Positions 26,101 to 35,473 of a stretch of DNA of 64,000 bases are shown here, one piece after another. Both the position numbers and the translations under genes were made by a program. The notes under the pieces were generated by a model that saw only the letters and a list, made by a program, of their open reading frames with translations, ran no database searches and was not told where the DNA came from. This DNA comes from Cloeon dipterum. Taxonomy: Eukaryota > Arthropoda > Insecta > Ephemeroptera > Baetidae. Position 1 is the first letter of the stretch. Each line of letters begins with the position of its first letter. The stretch spans positions 25,658,501 through 25,722,500 of the forward strand of contig NC_088787.1 in assembly GCF_949628265.1 (NCBI RefSeq). Direction: 5' to 3'.

Positions 26101-29100
26101 GAGGCGCGGGATTCAATAAAATGCTCGATTATCGACGAAATCTCGACTTCTAATCGTCTGATTTTGAAAAATTACATACCGTTAGACTAGTGTTAACATC
26201 CCCAAGTGCATTAAAGGGGTATGACACCCACCAACCCCCTACCCCCTTTTAACCCCCTCAATAACGGGAAATTTAGCATTTTTCGTCTGTTTCAACACCT
26301 TAGCACGACGTTGAATGAGTAATTGTCTTCTTCAAACCAATTCAGTTACTTAGTTCACTCAAAGACGAGTCAAACGGAACTTATTTTTTGTAAATAGGAC
26401 CACCACAACCCGAGATTTGGGTGCACAAAGTTTTTTTTATCGAGACGGATGCGATAAAATGCTTGATGAGCACCAAATCTCGAATTCTGCAGGTTGTGGT
26501 GGTTCTATTTACAAAAAATAAGTTTAGTTTGACTCGTGTTTGAGTGAACTAAGTAACTGAATTGGTTTGAAGAAGACAATAACTCGTAAACGTCGTGCAA
26601 AAGTGTTGAAACGGTCGAAAAAATGCTCTATTTCCCGTTATTGAGGGGATTAAAAGGGGGTTGGGGGTTGGTGGGTCTCGTACCCCTTTAGTGCACTTGG
26701 GGACGTCGAGACGAGTCAACCGGTATGTGATTTTTCAAAATCAGACGATTAGAAGTCGAGATTTCGTCGATAATCGAGCATTTTATTGAATCCCGCGCCT
26801 CGATGAAAAACTTTGTGCACCCAAATCTCGGGTTGTGGTGGTCCTATTTACAAAAAATAAGTTCCGTTTGACTCGTCTTGAGGTGAACTAAGTAATTGGA
26901 TTAGTTTTAAGAAGACAATTACTCGTAAACGTCGTGCCAAAGTGTTGAAACGGTCGAAAAAATGCTTTAATTACCGTTATTGAGGGGTAAAAAGGGGGTT
27001 GGGGGTTGGTGGGTCTCGTAACCCTTTTATGCACTTGGGGACGTCGAGACGAGTCAACCGGTATGTGATTTTTCAAAATCAGACGATTAGAAGTCGAGAT
27101 TTCGTCGATAATCGAGCATTTTATTGAATCCCGCGCCTCGATGAAAAACTTTGTGCACCCAAATCTCGGGTTGTGGTGGTCCTATTTACAAAAAATAAGT
27201 TCCGTTTGACTCGTCTTGAGGTGAACTAAGTAACTGGATTAGTTTGAAGAAGACAATTACTCGTAAACGTCGTGCCAAAGTGTTGAAACGGTCGAAAAAA
27301 TGCTATATTTACCGTTATTGAGGGGTAAAAAGGGGGTTGGGGGTTGGTGGGTCTCGTATCCCTTTAATGCACTTGGGGACGTCGAGACGAGTCAAGCGGT
27401 ATGCAGTTTTTGAAATTCTGACAGTTAGAACCCGAGATCTGGGGCTCAAAAAAAATTATAAAAACCCTTTTTTTGTTTTTTTGCGAATGTGCAAGCGGGA
27501 ACTCTCCGAAATGCGGCGGAAGGAACAAGGAACAAACAAACCGTACGACTTGTGCCGGCCGAGAGAAGACACGCAGGACAAACTGTCAAATTAATGGCTG
27601 AACTATGAATTTATTGCTGTCGAGATTTAAAATTCAAAATTTACAATTTCTTAACTCTATATTCTTGAAGACAATAACATACCTTCAATTTGAAGCAACC
27701 GCGACCAATTGTTACAAGTCGATCACCAAAAATGTAATTTTCGTCAGGCACAATTTGCAAATAAAATAAAATTTTGATATACTTTGACATCAACTGTATA
27801 TTTAAAAAAAAATCCTTTGAAGCATGATTACTTTTTAAAGAAAATTGTTGCGGCACGAGTTCGTTCGTGAAATACTTTAGATAAGACAATTTTTTTCTTT
27901 GCATCAAGTAGTAGTGAATAAACACAAGTCAAAATTGAAAATAAAATATAAATGGAAAGAGAAACCCAGACCATTCAACGACCAATATTGATCATTTCCA
28001 GCAGAGCACTCGAGATTTAATAAAAAGTTATTTTATAAATTAGATTTTTTTTAATTTAATCATTATTATTTAACTTACTTTTAATAAACTCATTTTTTAA
28101 ATTTAATAAATATTTATTTTTTAATTCAAATTAAAAGTTTATTTGGCTTTTAAATTAATTTCCCAAACTTATAGCATTGTTTTGAAAGAACAATAAAATC
28201 TGTCTTCATTTGAACATGCTTTTTTGCAATATTCTTTTCCCGCCTGTGGCTAAAATTAAATTTGGGTGCATTCGGCAGCACTCGTGATTGGTCAAAATAA
28301 TTTAAATCGGCCAATCAGTTCCATTGTTTTCACTTGAAAGTCTCAATTCACAGCTGGCATGCATTTAGTTTCCCGCGTATGATACTGTGGTCATGTTCAT
28401 TATGCGTTTTCTCCGTCGTTTTTCAGTCTTTTCAACTGTGTTGTGTGCGTGAAATCAGTGCTATAGTGGTGTTATTAATGTGCCTCGAGGAGCCTAGTGT
28501 CGAATTGTCAACATTTCGGCGGCAGAAGCCCGGTTTCGGCATCGAAAACACATGAAATGCGACCCGGTAAGTACAACTAACATGTAGCTTAGGAAAAATC
28601 GGCCCGCTCACCCAAGTGACTCTATTTGAGTCACTTGCGGCCAAGTGACTCAAATAGAGTCACTTGCGGCCCAAGCGACTCAATTTGAGTCGCTTGCTTA
28701 CGCGTCTCAGCTAGAGACACTTCGGAAGTGTCTCTAATTGAGTACTTTTTCTCTGAGTGTATCAAAGCTGCTCTCTCATTTATTTCTTTGGCTGCCTGAT
28801 CGATCGGTCGGCCCCTTCATGTCAGACGCACGCGAGTGAACGAGAGAAGTTGAGTGTGTTTATTACATTGCGGGGGGAATGTGCGTGAATTTTGGCAGAT
28901 GAAGGACATCCACCACCAGCACCTGGTGCGCTTCATCGGCGCGTGCATCGAGCCGCCGCACTGCTGCCTCCTCACCGAGTACTGCCCCCGCGGCAGCCTC
29001 CAGGACATCCTCGAGCACGAGCAGATCCAACTCGACCCCGTCTTCAGGTACAGCCTTATGCACGACGCCGTCAAGGTAATTTATAAAAATTTAATTATTT

Positions 29101-32100
29101 TTTACTATTAATTTTCTGCATTTTTTTTTTTAAATAAAAATTCGAAAGTATCTTATTCGATAATAGTCGCAACTTTATCATAATTCTCGTCGTTTCCTTA
29201 TAATGAAGTACTTGAATCAAACTTGATTGGCAATGGATTAGGCATGGTAAATCATTCATAAATCTGAATTAAACAGATTCTGTTCCGTGAAACATTTTGT
29301 TTGCTTTTCTTATTAAACTTAAACTCAAATCTTCGTACGGGTTTTTTACCACCTTTTATTCAACCTAATTGACAAATTCATTAAAAAATAAAGCCAATAA
29401 AACCAAATCTTGAAAAAGATTGATATCAAAACGATAAAGGAACCACTAAAAATATATTATGTAAATTAATGGTGTTAAAAGACTAAATTGTTAGTTTATT
29501 TTTATTTATACAATGATTGTAAAATGTTGAAAATTGATTAGCTTAATAAAAAAAGATTTCTCCAGAAAATACGGTTGATTCATCATATTCACACCTTCTC
29601 AGGGTATGTGTTTTCTGCACGCGAGCGACATCCGCACTCACGGCAATCTGAAATCGTCCAACTGCGTGGTCGACTCGCGTTTCGTGCTCAAAATCGCTGA
29701 TTTTGGCCTGCACAGTTTGCGCGGCTTGCACTCGTCGGTGGATCTGCCAAACACTGACGCCTATGCTTATTGGAAAAGTGAGCTTTGTTCTCTTACACGA
29801 AATAGAAGCCATATAATATTCATATAAAACAACCGGATTCTATGTTTAGCTTCATTTCGCCGAAAAATTCTTTTGTGTTTATGTTTAGGGCAACTGTGGA
29901 CCGCACCGGAGTTGCTGAGGATGAAGTACGGTCCGCCGCTGGAAGGCACACAAAAGGGAGATGTCTACTCATTCGGAATTATTATGCACGAAATCCTTTC
30001 GCGTCAGGGAGCTTTCTACCTCCCCGAGCACGCTGAATACAGTCCTAGAGGTAATTTTCCCATAAAGGCACTCAAAACATGCAACATACTTGGAGCGTAC
30101 CGATGATTAACTCAGTTATGAGTAAATGTAATATAATTACAAGAACTGAAGTTAAATTAGATTCTTGTAAGACTTAATTTTTACTAAACGCTTTAAGCGA
30201 ACTTCATACACTCAAGCGTAGGAAGAAAATAAATCAATAACGAGAAACCTTTCAAGCTCATTTTAGCACTTTAAAAAATGCAAAGGAATTTTGTATTTTA
30301 ATCTTAGCTAGCCCCATACAAAACTAAATTACACAATTTGAGAATCAAGGCAAGCTTAATGTCATGACAGCACGTTTTAGTTTTGTAAAGATAGAAGAGC
30401 ACACGAATAACTTTGATCAGTAAAATGAATTTCGAAAGTACCCTTCGAAAATGATTTTAATATTGTTTGTTTACGTCAGAAAGAGGGATGAATTGTGAAA
30501 CAAATGAAGGTTTCTACGCGTTTTTTCTGCAATTAATTCTTACAGTAAAGTGGCACTTCTAGCAGAGTGAGTTTATTAATTTCCTTCCGATGAAGCTTTT
30601 CGTTCCAAACACAAGAAAAAAATAGCAGCTCATCATTTTCACTAATCTTAATTGATTGAATGTTGTAAGATGACATGAGGTTGTCATAATGTTTTAGTTG
30701 AAATTAAATGCAGCTTCCTCGGTGCATTTATTTTACCGTATTTCTACAGAAATTGAGCAGGACCATTCTGTATGGAATTACGGGAAAATAAACAGCTAAC
30801 TGAAAACCGAGAATACTGCCTTTGATTTCAATTCAATAATAAATTTTTTAATTTTTATTAATTTTTATTTTTGCACCAGCTCAATCAATTTGGGATTGCG
30901 ATTGTATTACAGAAATAGTGGAGGCTGTGAAGGCAGGCGTGCGGCCTCTGATGCGGCCATCGTTGAGCGGGTTGCAGTGCGAGCCACAGGTGGTGCAGCT
31001 GATGACCAGTTGCTGGGCGGAGGATCCGATCGAGAGGCCAGACTTTTCCTACCTCAAGTCCGCCATCAGAAGGCTCAACAGGCTGGTTACGAAGCGTGCT
31101 GAAAATTCCCGGCTAACTCTTGAAATTTCAGCGGCCACGAGAGCAGCAACATCCTGGACAATCTGCTGCGGCGGATGGAGCAGTACGCCAACAATCTGGA
31201 GACCTTGGTCGAGGAGCGCACTACTGACTACCTTGAAGAAAAGCGCAAATGCGAGGAGCTGCTCTACCAGCTGCTTCCCAAGTGCGTAATTTTTTTCTCT
31301 TTGCGGAACTGGATGTTTGGTTTATGCACATCTTGCGCAGATCCGTGGCCAGCCAACTTATTTTGGGCAACAGCGTGATCGCCGAGACCTATGACAACGT
31401 GACCATCTACTTCTCGGATATAGTCGGCTTCACGTCTCTCTCGGCCGAGAGCACACCTCTGCAGGTTGGTTTTGCCTCATTACGATTTCCCGTTTTGTTT
31501 TTTCTCTCTCTCTCTGTCAAAGAGAAACCGGAGCAGTCCTTACGCAACTGCAAAAAATAATTCTCGTGTAATTTGAGTCTGTCTTTTTATACAATTAGAT
31601 CAAATAATGTAACCCGCGCGACATTTGTGGTTTTTCGCAGGTGGTCGACTTGCTGAATGATCTGTACACGTGCTTTGATTCCATCATTGAAAACTTTGAC
31701 GTGTACAAGGTAAGCCGCACAAATAGAAGTAAGACGATTCCATTGAAAAGAGCGTAGCCGCACTTTTGAGGCCAACGTCATAAATATTGAACGATGATCC
31801 GCCGCCGCTGCTGCCTATATATATTATAGCTGCCAACGTGTGTGTTCCGAGTGCATACCAATGCGCCGCGCGCCGCTCAGTAGTGCGTGTTATGCACTCT
31901 TGTGTTTTATTAAAGCGCTCTCGCTCTCCGTCTTATTTGAAGCGTAATAGAAATTCTCCACCCAACAGCTGCGGTAAATTGATTGCATTGACAGATCTTC
32001 AATTGAAGTTTCAATCCATCTCAAAAGGGAAACATACAATAATAGCTCCTTTGAGGCGACGATCATTAACATCGCCTGTAATTGAGTCGCTTTCATTGCT

Positions 32101-34942
32101 GGGACAACAAATACTAATATGGAAATTATTAAGAAGCAACGTGCAGAATTAAAATAATGAATTTATTCAAAACACTTCTGTTGTTTAGTTAGGAATGTTC
32201 TTGTACTTGAGTTTAGATGATTAAATGTAAACAATTATGGTTATAGTCTGATCTTTTTACCGCATCATTTGATTTAGAATGAGACTTCGCACACGTCTTT
32301 TTTGAGGAACAAATATTTCAAAAATCTAGGTCAAGGAAGGAGAGAGTAAAAAATGAGTAAACAAGACAATTGAAATAAGTTTTGAAACACTGCTCAAATG
32401 AAAAATCATGCTTTTAACACTTCTATTCCCGATAAATGGCAAAAGGGAGAATTATTAAATTGGAAAATCATATCGCAGATTCTTGTGCTATGGGCTATAG
32501 CTGTTTGGGGTTTGGGCCCTTAAGGCCTTGGATCAGCAGGGTAGTTTTTCTAAAGTACACTGTCGATATTTGAAGGAGTTTTTGAGATATACAAGCAGAA
32601 AAAAGAGGCACTCCGCCACCAAAGCGTGTAATTTATTTTCACTAATATAAGTGTTGCACTAATGACATAAACACCTAGATCAAAATGAATTTAAAGAGAT
32701 TTTCGGGAAATTTTTAAACGTTTATTTAAGAGTTATATTGCTGTGGCAAAGGCGGTGCGCGTAATAACTGATTTCAATGAAACGCAAATTTTGGTGTTGA
32801 AAATATCGCTCAATAATCCCTGTGCGGCCTGGTGCGCCCATGTTGTCCGTTCGCGGTGTTATTGGGACCCGGGTTTCAGCATTCGTGCTAGTGCAGTGCG
32901 CGCCCTTCCCGGTCCGAGAGGACAGGGATACAAAGAGCAAAAAAAAAAAAGAATTAAAATTCAACTCTTTGTCGGAGGTTACTGGCAATCGTCGCTGCCA
33001 TGCGGTACACGGCACACATGACATTGACGGTTCCAATTTTTTAGCTACTTAAATTATCATTCATCGTTTGTGAGCCAAAAGTAATCATGTATTATTCTTT
33101 AACAAAGTGTCAGAAAGGCGGATCATTTTCAAATGATTTTTTTGCGAAATCGGGTTATTTCACGATGCTAAAATTGCATTGTCTCATCGAGCAAGCGTTA
33201 GAAGCTTGCACTGATTAAAAATATCACCTTTCCTTTTTGCGGTTAAGGTGGAGACGATTGGTGACGCGTACATGGTAGTGTCGGGCTTACCGGTGCGCAA
33301 CGGTGACAACCACGCGCGAGAAATTGCACGCATGGCGCTAGCCATGCTGAACACGGTGCTGGGCTTCAAAATCCGGCACCGGCCCGACCAGCGCCTCAAG
33401 CTTCGCATTGGCCTGCACTCGGGCCCGTGCGTGGCCGGCGTCGTCGGCCTCAAGATGCCCAGGTACTGCCTCTTCGGCGACACCGTCAACACTGCCTCCA
33501 GGATGGAATCCAACGGCCTTGGTAATTGTTTTTTCTTAATTCGTTTTCCATCCAAGTAACAACCTAAATAGCCTGCATAGTGCTGCTTATAGAGATAAGA
33601 AATCTTATTATTATTATAAATACTCACTTTCGCTGTCATCCCTAAAAAATTATTAAAAAAATCAAAATAAATTTGATTTCACTACTAAATTCACTATATT
33701 ACATAGGTGAATGCGTCTGCACCAAAGTCTAGCTGATTCGGGGTCAATTCCCAAAATAGTACACGAACGTATTCAAAAATCTCACCTGTAAATATTTCAG
33801 ATTAATAAGGAGCAACCAATATTTTGAATTAGAATTCAATTGAGTCTGTTGATGTTGAAGGAAGATTTATTTTTACGGTTTAATCGAATGGCTGCAGAAT
33901 ATTATGATTTAGAAATATTACATTTTATTCTAGATTTTCATAGATCTTATGATTTCTTGTGTAGTAAGTGGGAATAAATTCAAATTTATTTTGATGCTTT
34001 TTTTAAATCCATTTTTCGAAAATATTTTGTTTTTCAATCTAAATAAAAAATTCGCTAGAATTTTTTTAAGGAATTCAAGATGTTAAATTTTTATAGAGTA
34101 CTTTTTAATTTGATTTCAGCACTGAAAATTCACGTCAGTTCGGCAACGAAAGCAGTTCTAGATATTTTCAAAACGTTCCATCTGGAGCTCAGGGGAGAAG
34201 TGGAAATGAAGGTAAATACATTTGCAATATCAAGTTACAAAGTTTTCTTTTGCTTTCAGTGAATGTCTTTTTCTTGCAAGAACTTTTTAATCACGAGAAA
34301 ACTTTTAATTACGTTTATGTAATGTCAAAGTAATGAAACTTTTTTCGCTTGGTAAGGAAACAAAAGGAATTCAATATTCTTGTCACTTTGCAATTCTTTC
34401 ACAGTCGTTCTTGCCTAACATCATTACATATTTTTTGTTACCTTGTTAGTGCTCTGATGAATGGTATGCGTGCAAATGTTTTTCTATCGCATGCCTGCGC
34501 AAGGAATTTTTTAATCAGCTAAAAGACGTATATTTCAAAGCAATTAAAAAATCCAAACAATTTCAAAGAGAATAAATGAGAAGAAAATCCGTTAGTGTAA
34601 TTTGAAGTTCATAATATTAATTTACTCCTACAAGCCTACATTTTATAAACTTTATTTCACTGTTTATTTTTCTTCTACAATTACCAACTGAAATCATCCT
34701 AAATATGTACGTCTCAGGGTAAAGGCAAGCAAACGACATACTGGCTGGTGGGGGAAAACGCACCCGCGAAGGCAGCGAGCGCCCCTAAGACACCAAACCT
34801 TGCCGTCTGCCCCGCATTTCCAGGCGTCGGGGAGCCCTTGGGTCCGAACGGGGCGCTCACTGAGGAGCCAACCTCGTCCACACCCCTGCTGGCCAGCACG
34901 CACACCGCCGACGCAACGGCGCTCAGCGACTCCAGGCTGTGA
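8167..34942 (+). CDS. Receptor-type guanylyl cyclase, natriuretic peptide receptor family
   Basis: Single-pass membrane receptor making cGMP from GTP on ligand binding. Coding exons: 8167-8443, 12213-12464, 15462-15608, 17557-17668, 19854-20018, 20388-20554, 21740-21831, 22227-22365, 22543-22624, 22836-22965, 23685-23759, 24062-24139, 28899-29075, 29603-29777, 29889-30050, 30913-31081, 31132-31281, 31341-31464, 31641-31709, 33248-33521, 34120-34211, 34718-34942. All phases agree, giving about 1110 aa, close to vertebrate NPR-A/B. Order: signal peptide (1-17), ANF-receptor domain (22-445, with VFLGPVCDY), TM helix (453-476), kinase-homology domain (530-795; VAIK and ADFGL present, HGN replaces catalytic HRD, so a pseudokinase), dimerisation helix (803-850), cyclase (851-1045; metal-binding FSDIVGF, guanine-selecting VETIGDAY and [16 protein letters not shown]). 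The tail is only about 65 aa, unlike long-tailed fly Gyc76C; which insect orthologue it is remains undecided. Oddities: a foldback element in intron 12, an hAT element in intron 3, and a probable GC-AG intron after 31081. Confidence 0.95.
8444..12212 (+). other. Intron 1 of the guanylyl cyclase coding region
   Basis: A 3.8-kb intron between the signal-peptide exon and the second ligand-binding exon. It contains a GC-rich patch around 9890-10250 without a recognisable coding exon and the 168-bp hairpin at 11192-11359. The downstream acceptor is taken as cggacag ending at 12212, because that choice restores VFLGPVCDY; the nearer AG at 12224 would delete VFL. Confidence 0.7.
11192..11359. repeat. 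168-bp inverted repeat able to fold into a hairpin
   Basis: Two 51-bp arms (11192-11242 and 11309-11359) are reverse complements at about 45 of 51 positions; the outer 26 bp match perfectly (starting TTCATCCTCGTTGC). The spacer is 66 bp. It could be a very small foldback MITE or a transcribed hairpin (long pre-miRNA or hpRNA type), as it lies in an intron on the sense strand. No target duplication was identified. Confidence 0.6.
12465..15461 (+). other. Intron 2 of the guanylyl cyclase
   Basis: A 3-kb intron in the ligand-binding region. A moderately GC-rich part at about 13980-14540 stands out, but I see no homologous exon, RNA gene or mobile element in it. Confidence 0.5.
16043..16050. repeat. 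8-bp target-site duplication of the hAT element, left copy
   Basis: ATGGGTAC immediately left of the element; the identical right copy is at 16870-16877, directly after the GAACGCACTA terminus. Confidence 0.85.
16051..16869. mobile_element. Non-autonomous hAT-type DNA transposon (MITE-like) in intron 3
   Basis: An 819-bp element has inverted termini TAGTGCGTTC / GAACGCACTA and is flanked by the perfect 8-bp direct repeat ATGGGTAC (16043-16050 and 16870-16877). An 8-bp duplication with TAGxG termini is diagnostic of the hAT superfamily. It has no transposase-like frame. The subterminal regions carry repeated CCCGCTCCCG motifs, three near the left end (about 16089-16202) and two near the right end (about 16740-16770), all in the same orientation; these could be transposase-binding repeats. 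The interior is AT-rich. The perfect duplication suggests a fairly recent insertion. Confidence 0.88.
17669..19853 (+). other. Intron 4 of the guanylyl cyclase
   Basis: A 2.2-kb intron containing a short TATG microsatellite at about 19231-19246. The first 500 bp are GC-rich; no exon or known element is recognised. Confidence 0.5.
24166..24289. repeat. Cluster of four short palindromes near the left terminus
   Basis: Four consecutive near-perfect 25-bp palindromes occupy 24166-24190, 24206-24230, 24236-24260 and 24265-24289. The last two have TGACTC/GAGTCA half sites and include the AP-1-type heptamer TGACTCA or TGAGTCA. The same cluster appears mirrored at 28613-28736. They could be transposase-binding sites or enhancer elements for the internal promoter-like module. 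Confidence 0.75.
25509..26450. repeat. 338-bp tandem repeats, left arm of the foldback element
   Basis: Units begin at 25509, 25847 and 26185 (GACTCGTCTCGACG in the first two, degenerate in the third), a period of exactly 338 bp, about 2.8 copies. Each unit contains GACTCGTCT and its complement AGACGAGTC about 185 bp apart. Units 1 and 2 are nearly identical; unit 3, next to the centre, has diverged. The same array is mirrored in the right arm. Confidence 0.8.
26452..27393. repeat. 338-bp tandem repeats, right arm of the foldback element
   Basis: This is the reverse-complement counterpart of 25509-26450. The two outer units match the left arm; the unit touching the centre differs from its left-arm partner by scattered substitutions, so the two central units have evolved apart while the outer ones stayed identical. 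Confidence 0.78.
28300..28566 (+). promoter_or_regulatory. Promoter/first-exon-like module in the right arm (mirrored at 24336-24602)
   Basis: Reading outward there are CCAAT-type motifs (about 28311), an arthropod initiator-like TCAGT at 28423, a 5'-leader-like stretch with a 25-residue upstream frame, then ATGAAATGCGACCCG followed by a consensus donor GTAAGT at 28567. It looks like a captured 5' gene end. Joined to the host acceptor at 28898 it would be in phase 0. Activity is not demonstrable from sequence. Confidence 0.35.
30051..30912 (+). other. Intron 15 of the guanylyl cyclase
   Basis: An 862-bp AT-rich intron within the kinase-homology coding region; nothing recognisable in it. Confidence 0.6.
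31710..33247 (+). other. Intron 19 of the guanylyl cyclase
   Basis: A 1.5-kb intron splitting the cyclase domain between FDVYK and VETIGDAY. It contains a GC-rich piece near 31800-31890 and, at about 32818-32874, a fragment that resembles part of the dispersed repeat at 47995-48350. No exon is seen. Confidence 0.55.
32818..32874 (+). repeat. Fragment of the 350-bp dispersed repeat family
   Basis: Shares CCCATGTT, a TCCG core and GTGTTATTGGGACCC with the copies at 47995-48350 and 56976-57318, in the same order. Similarity stops soon after, so this would be a short relic. Weak, because it rests on under 60 bp. Confidence 0.3.
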
Positions 34943-35473
34943 TTACAGAGCACTACTTTTCGTTTCAAGTACTATAATTATGTATTAATTAACTGTTAAG
35001 ATGAAGTAAAATATCGCCTCAGACACGCCAGCATTTTATGTATGTGTATCAGCGAAAAATCGTCTGCTTCAAGAGACTGTCGTTCAAACGGGCAGAAAAA
35101 GTATGTCAAGATGGTTGCTGTGTTAAATTGCATTTCTGAAGAATACTATTGTTGTACTGTATGACTATATTACTTATTTATAAATGTGTTGAAAGCAGAC
35201 GAGTCCGCATTTTTCTTTCCTTTCTGGAAAAAACGCACTCAAGTTTATATCATTTGAATAAGCCTTTGGGGCCCAACTTTATTAATCACACAGCAGAAAC
35301 AAAGTGACCAATGCGATAACAGGCGATACACTTCTTATGTGCAGTGGTAATTATTATTATTATTATAATTCACTTTGGCCTAGGTTTTGGCTTAAAGCTT
35401 AGCGCACAGGAGGTACATAATTTAAATATAAACTTAACTGAGTAAATAACGCGTAACAAAAATGAGCATGCCA
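34943..35473. other. Convergent 3' untranslated regions of guanylyl cyclase and UBE2O
   Basis: The two stop codons are 531 bp apart, tail to tail. A minus-strand AATAAA (35278-35283, read as TTTATT on the plus strand) suits the UBE2O transcript and would give a 3' UTR of about 200 nt. No canonical plus-strand signal was found for the cyclase; a variant such as TATAAA near 35180 may serve. The 3' ends may nearly overlap. Confidence 0.5.
35278..35283 (-). terminator. Poly(A) signal, UBE2O
   Basis: AATAAA on the minus strand about 190 nt beyond the UBE2O stop codon. Confidence 0.55.

Larger units (their letters stand above)
24143..28759. mobile_element. 4.6-kb giant inverted-repeat (foldback) transposon with TA target duplication
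   Basis: The element is a near-perfect palindrome centred at 26451: base n pairs with base 52902-n. Arms of about 2030 bp (to 26172, and from 26730) appear identical wherever I compared them, and every long open frame occurs twice with the same translation on opposite strands. The central 557 bp is a diverged inverted repeat. It starts CACTCAGAGAAAAAG and ends with the reverse complement, flanked by TA on both sides (24141-24142, 28760-28761), which suggests a TA-targeting (Tc1/mariner-like) mechanism. No transposase is recognisable, so it is presumably mobilised in trans. Each arm holds short TGACTCA-rich palindromes, a promoter/first-exon-like module and 338-bp tandem repeats. A palindromic assembly artefact is possible, but the exact termini and TA duplication argue for a real element. 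Confidence 0.85.
24140..28898 (+). other. Intron 12 of the guanylyl cyclase, enlarged by a foldback element
   Basis: The intron is 4759 bp, of which 4619 bp are the foldback element plus one TA. Removing them leaves an ancestral intron of about 140 bp with donor GTATCA and acceptor tttggcag. The flanking exons join in phase 0 so that [13 protein letters not shown] runs into [16 protein letters not shown], exactly as expected in the kinase-homology domain. Confidence 0.85.

Noticed and set aside
24347..28653. Twelve mirrored open frames inside the foldback element
   Set aside because: They occur in identical pairs because of the palindrome and show no transposase or other domain; longest is 94 codons.
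31800..31890. Internal promoter in intron 19 (TATA-like run and a TCAGT motif)
   Set aside because: The TATA-like run and the initiator-like motif are about 60 bp apart, too far for a standard core promoter.
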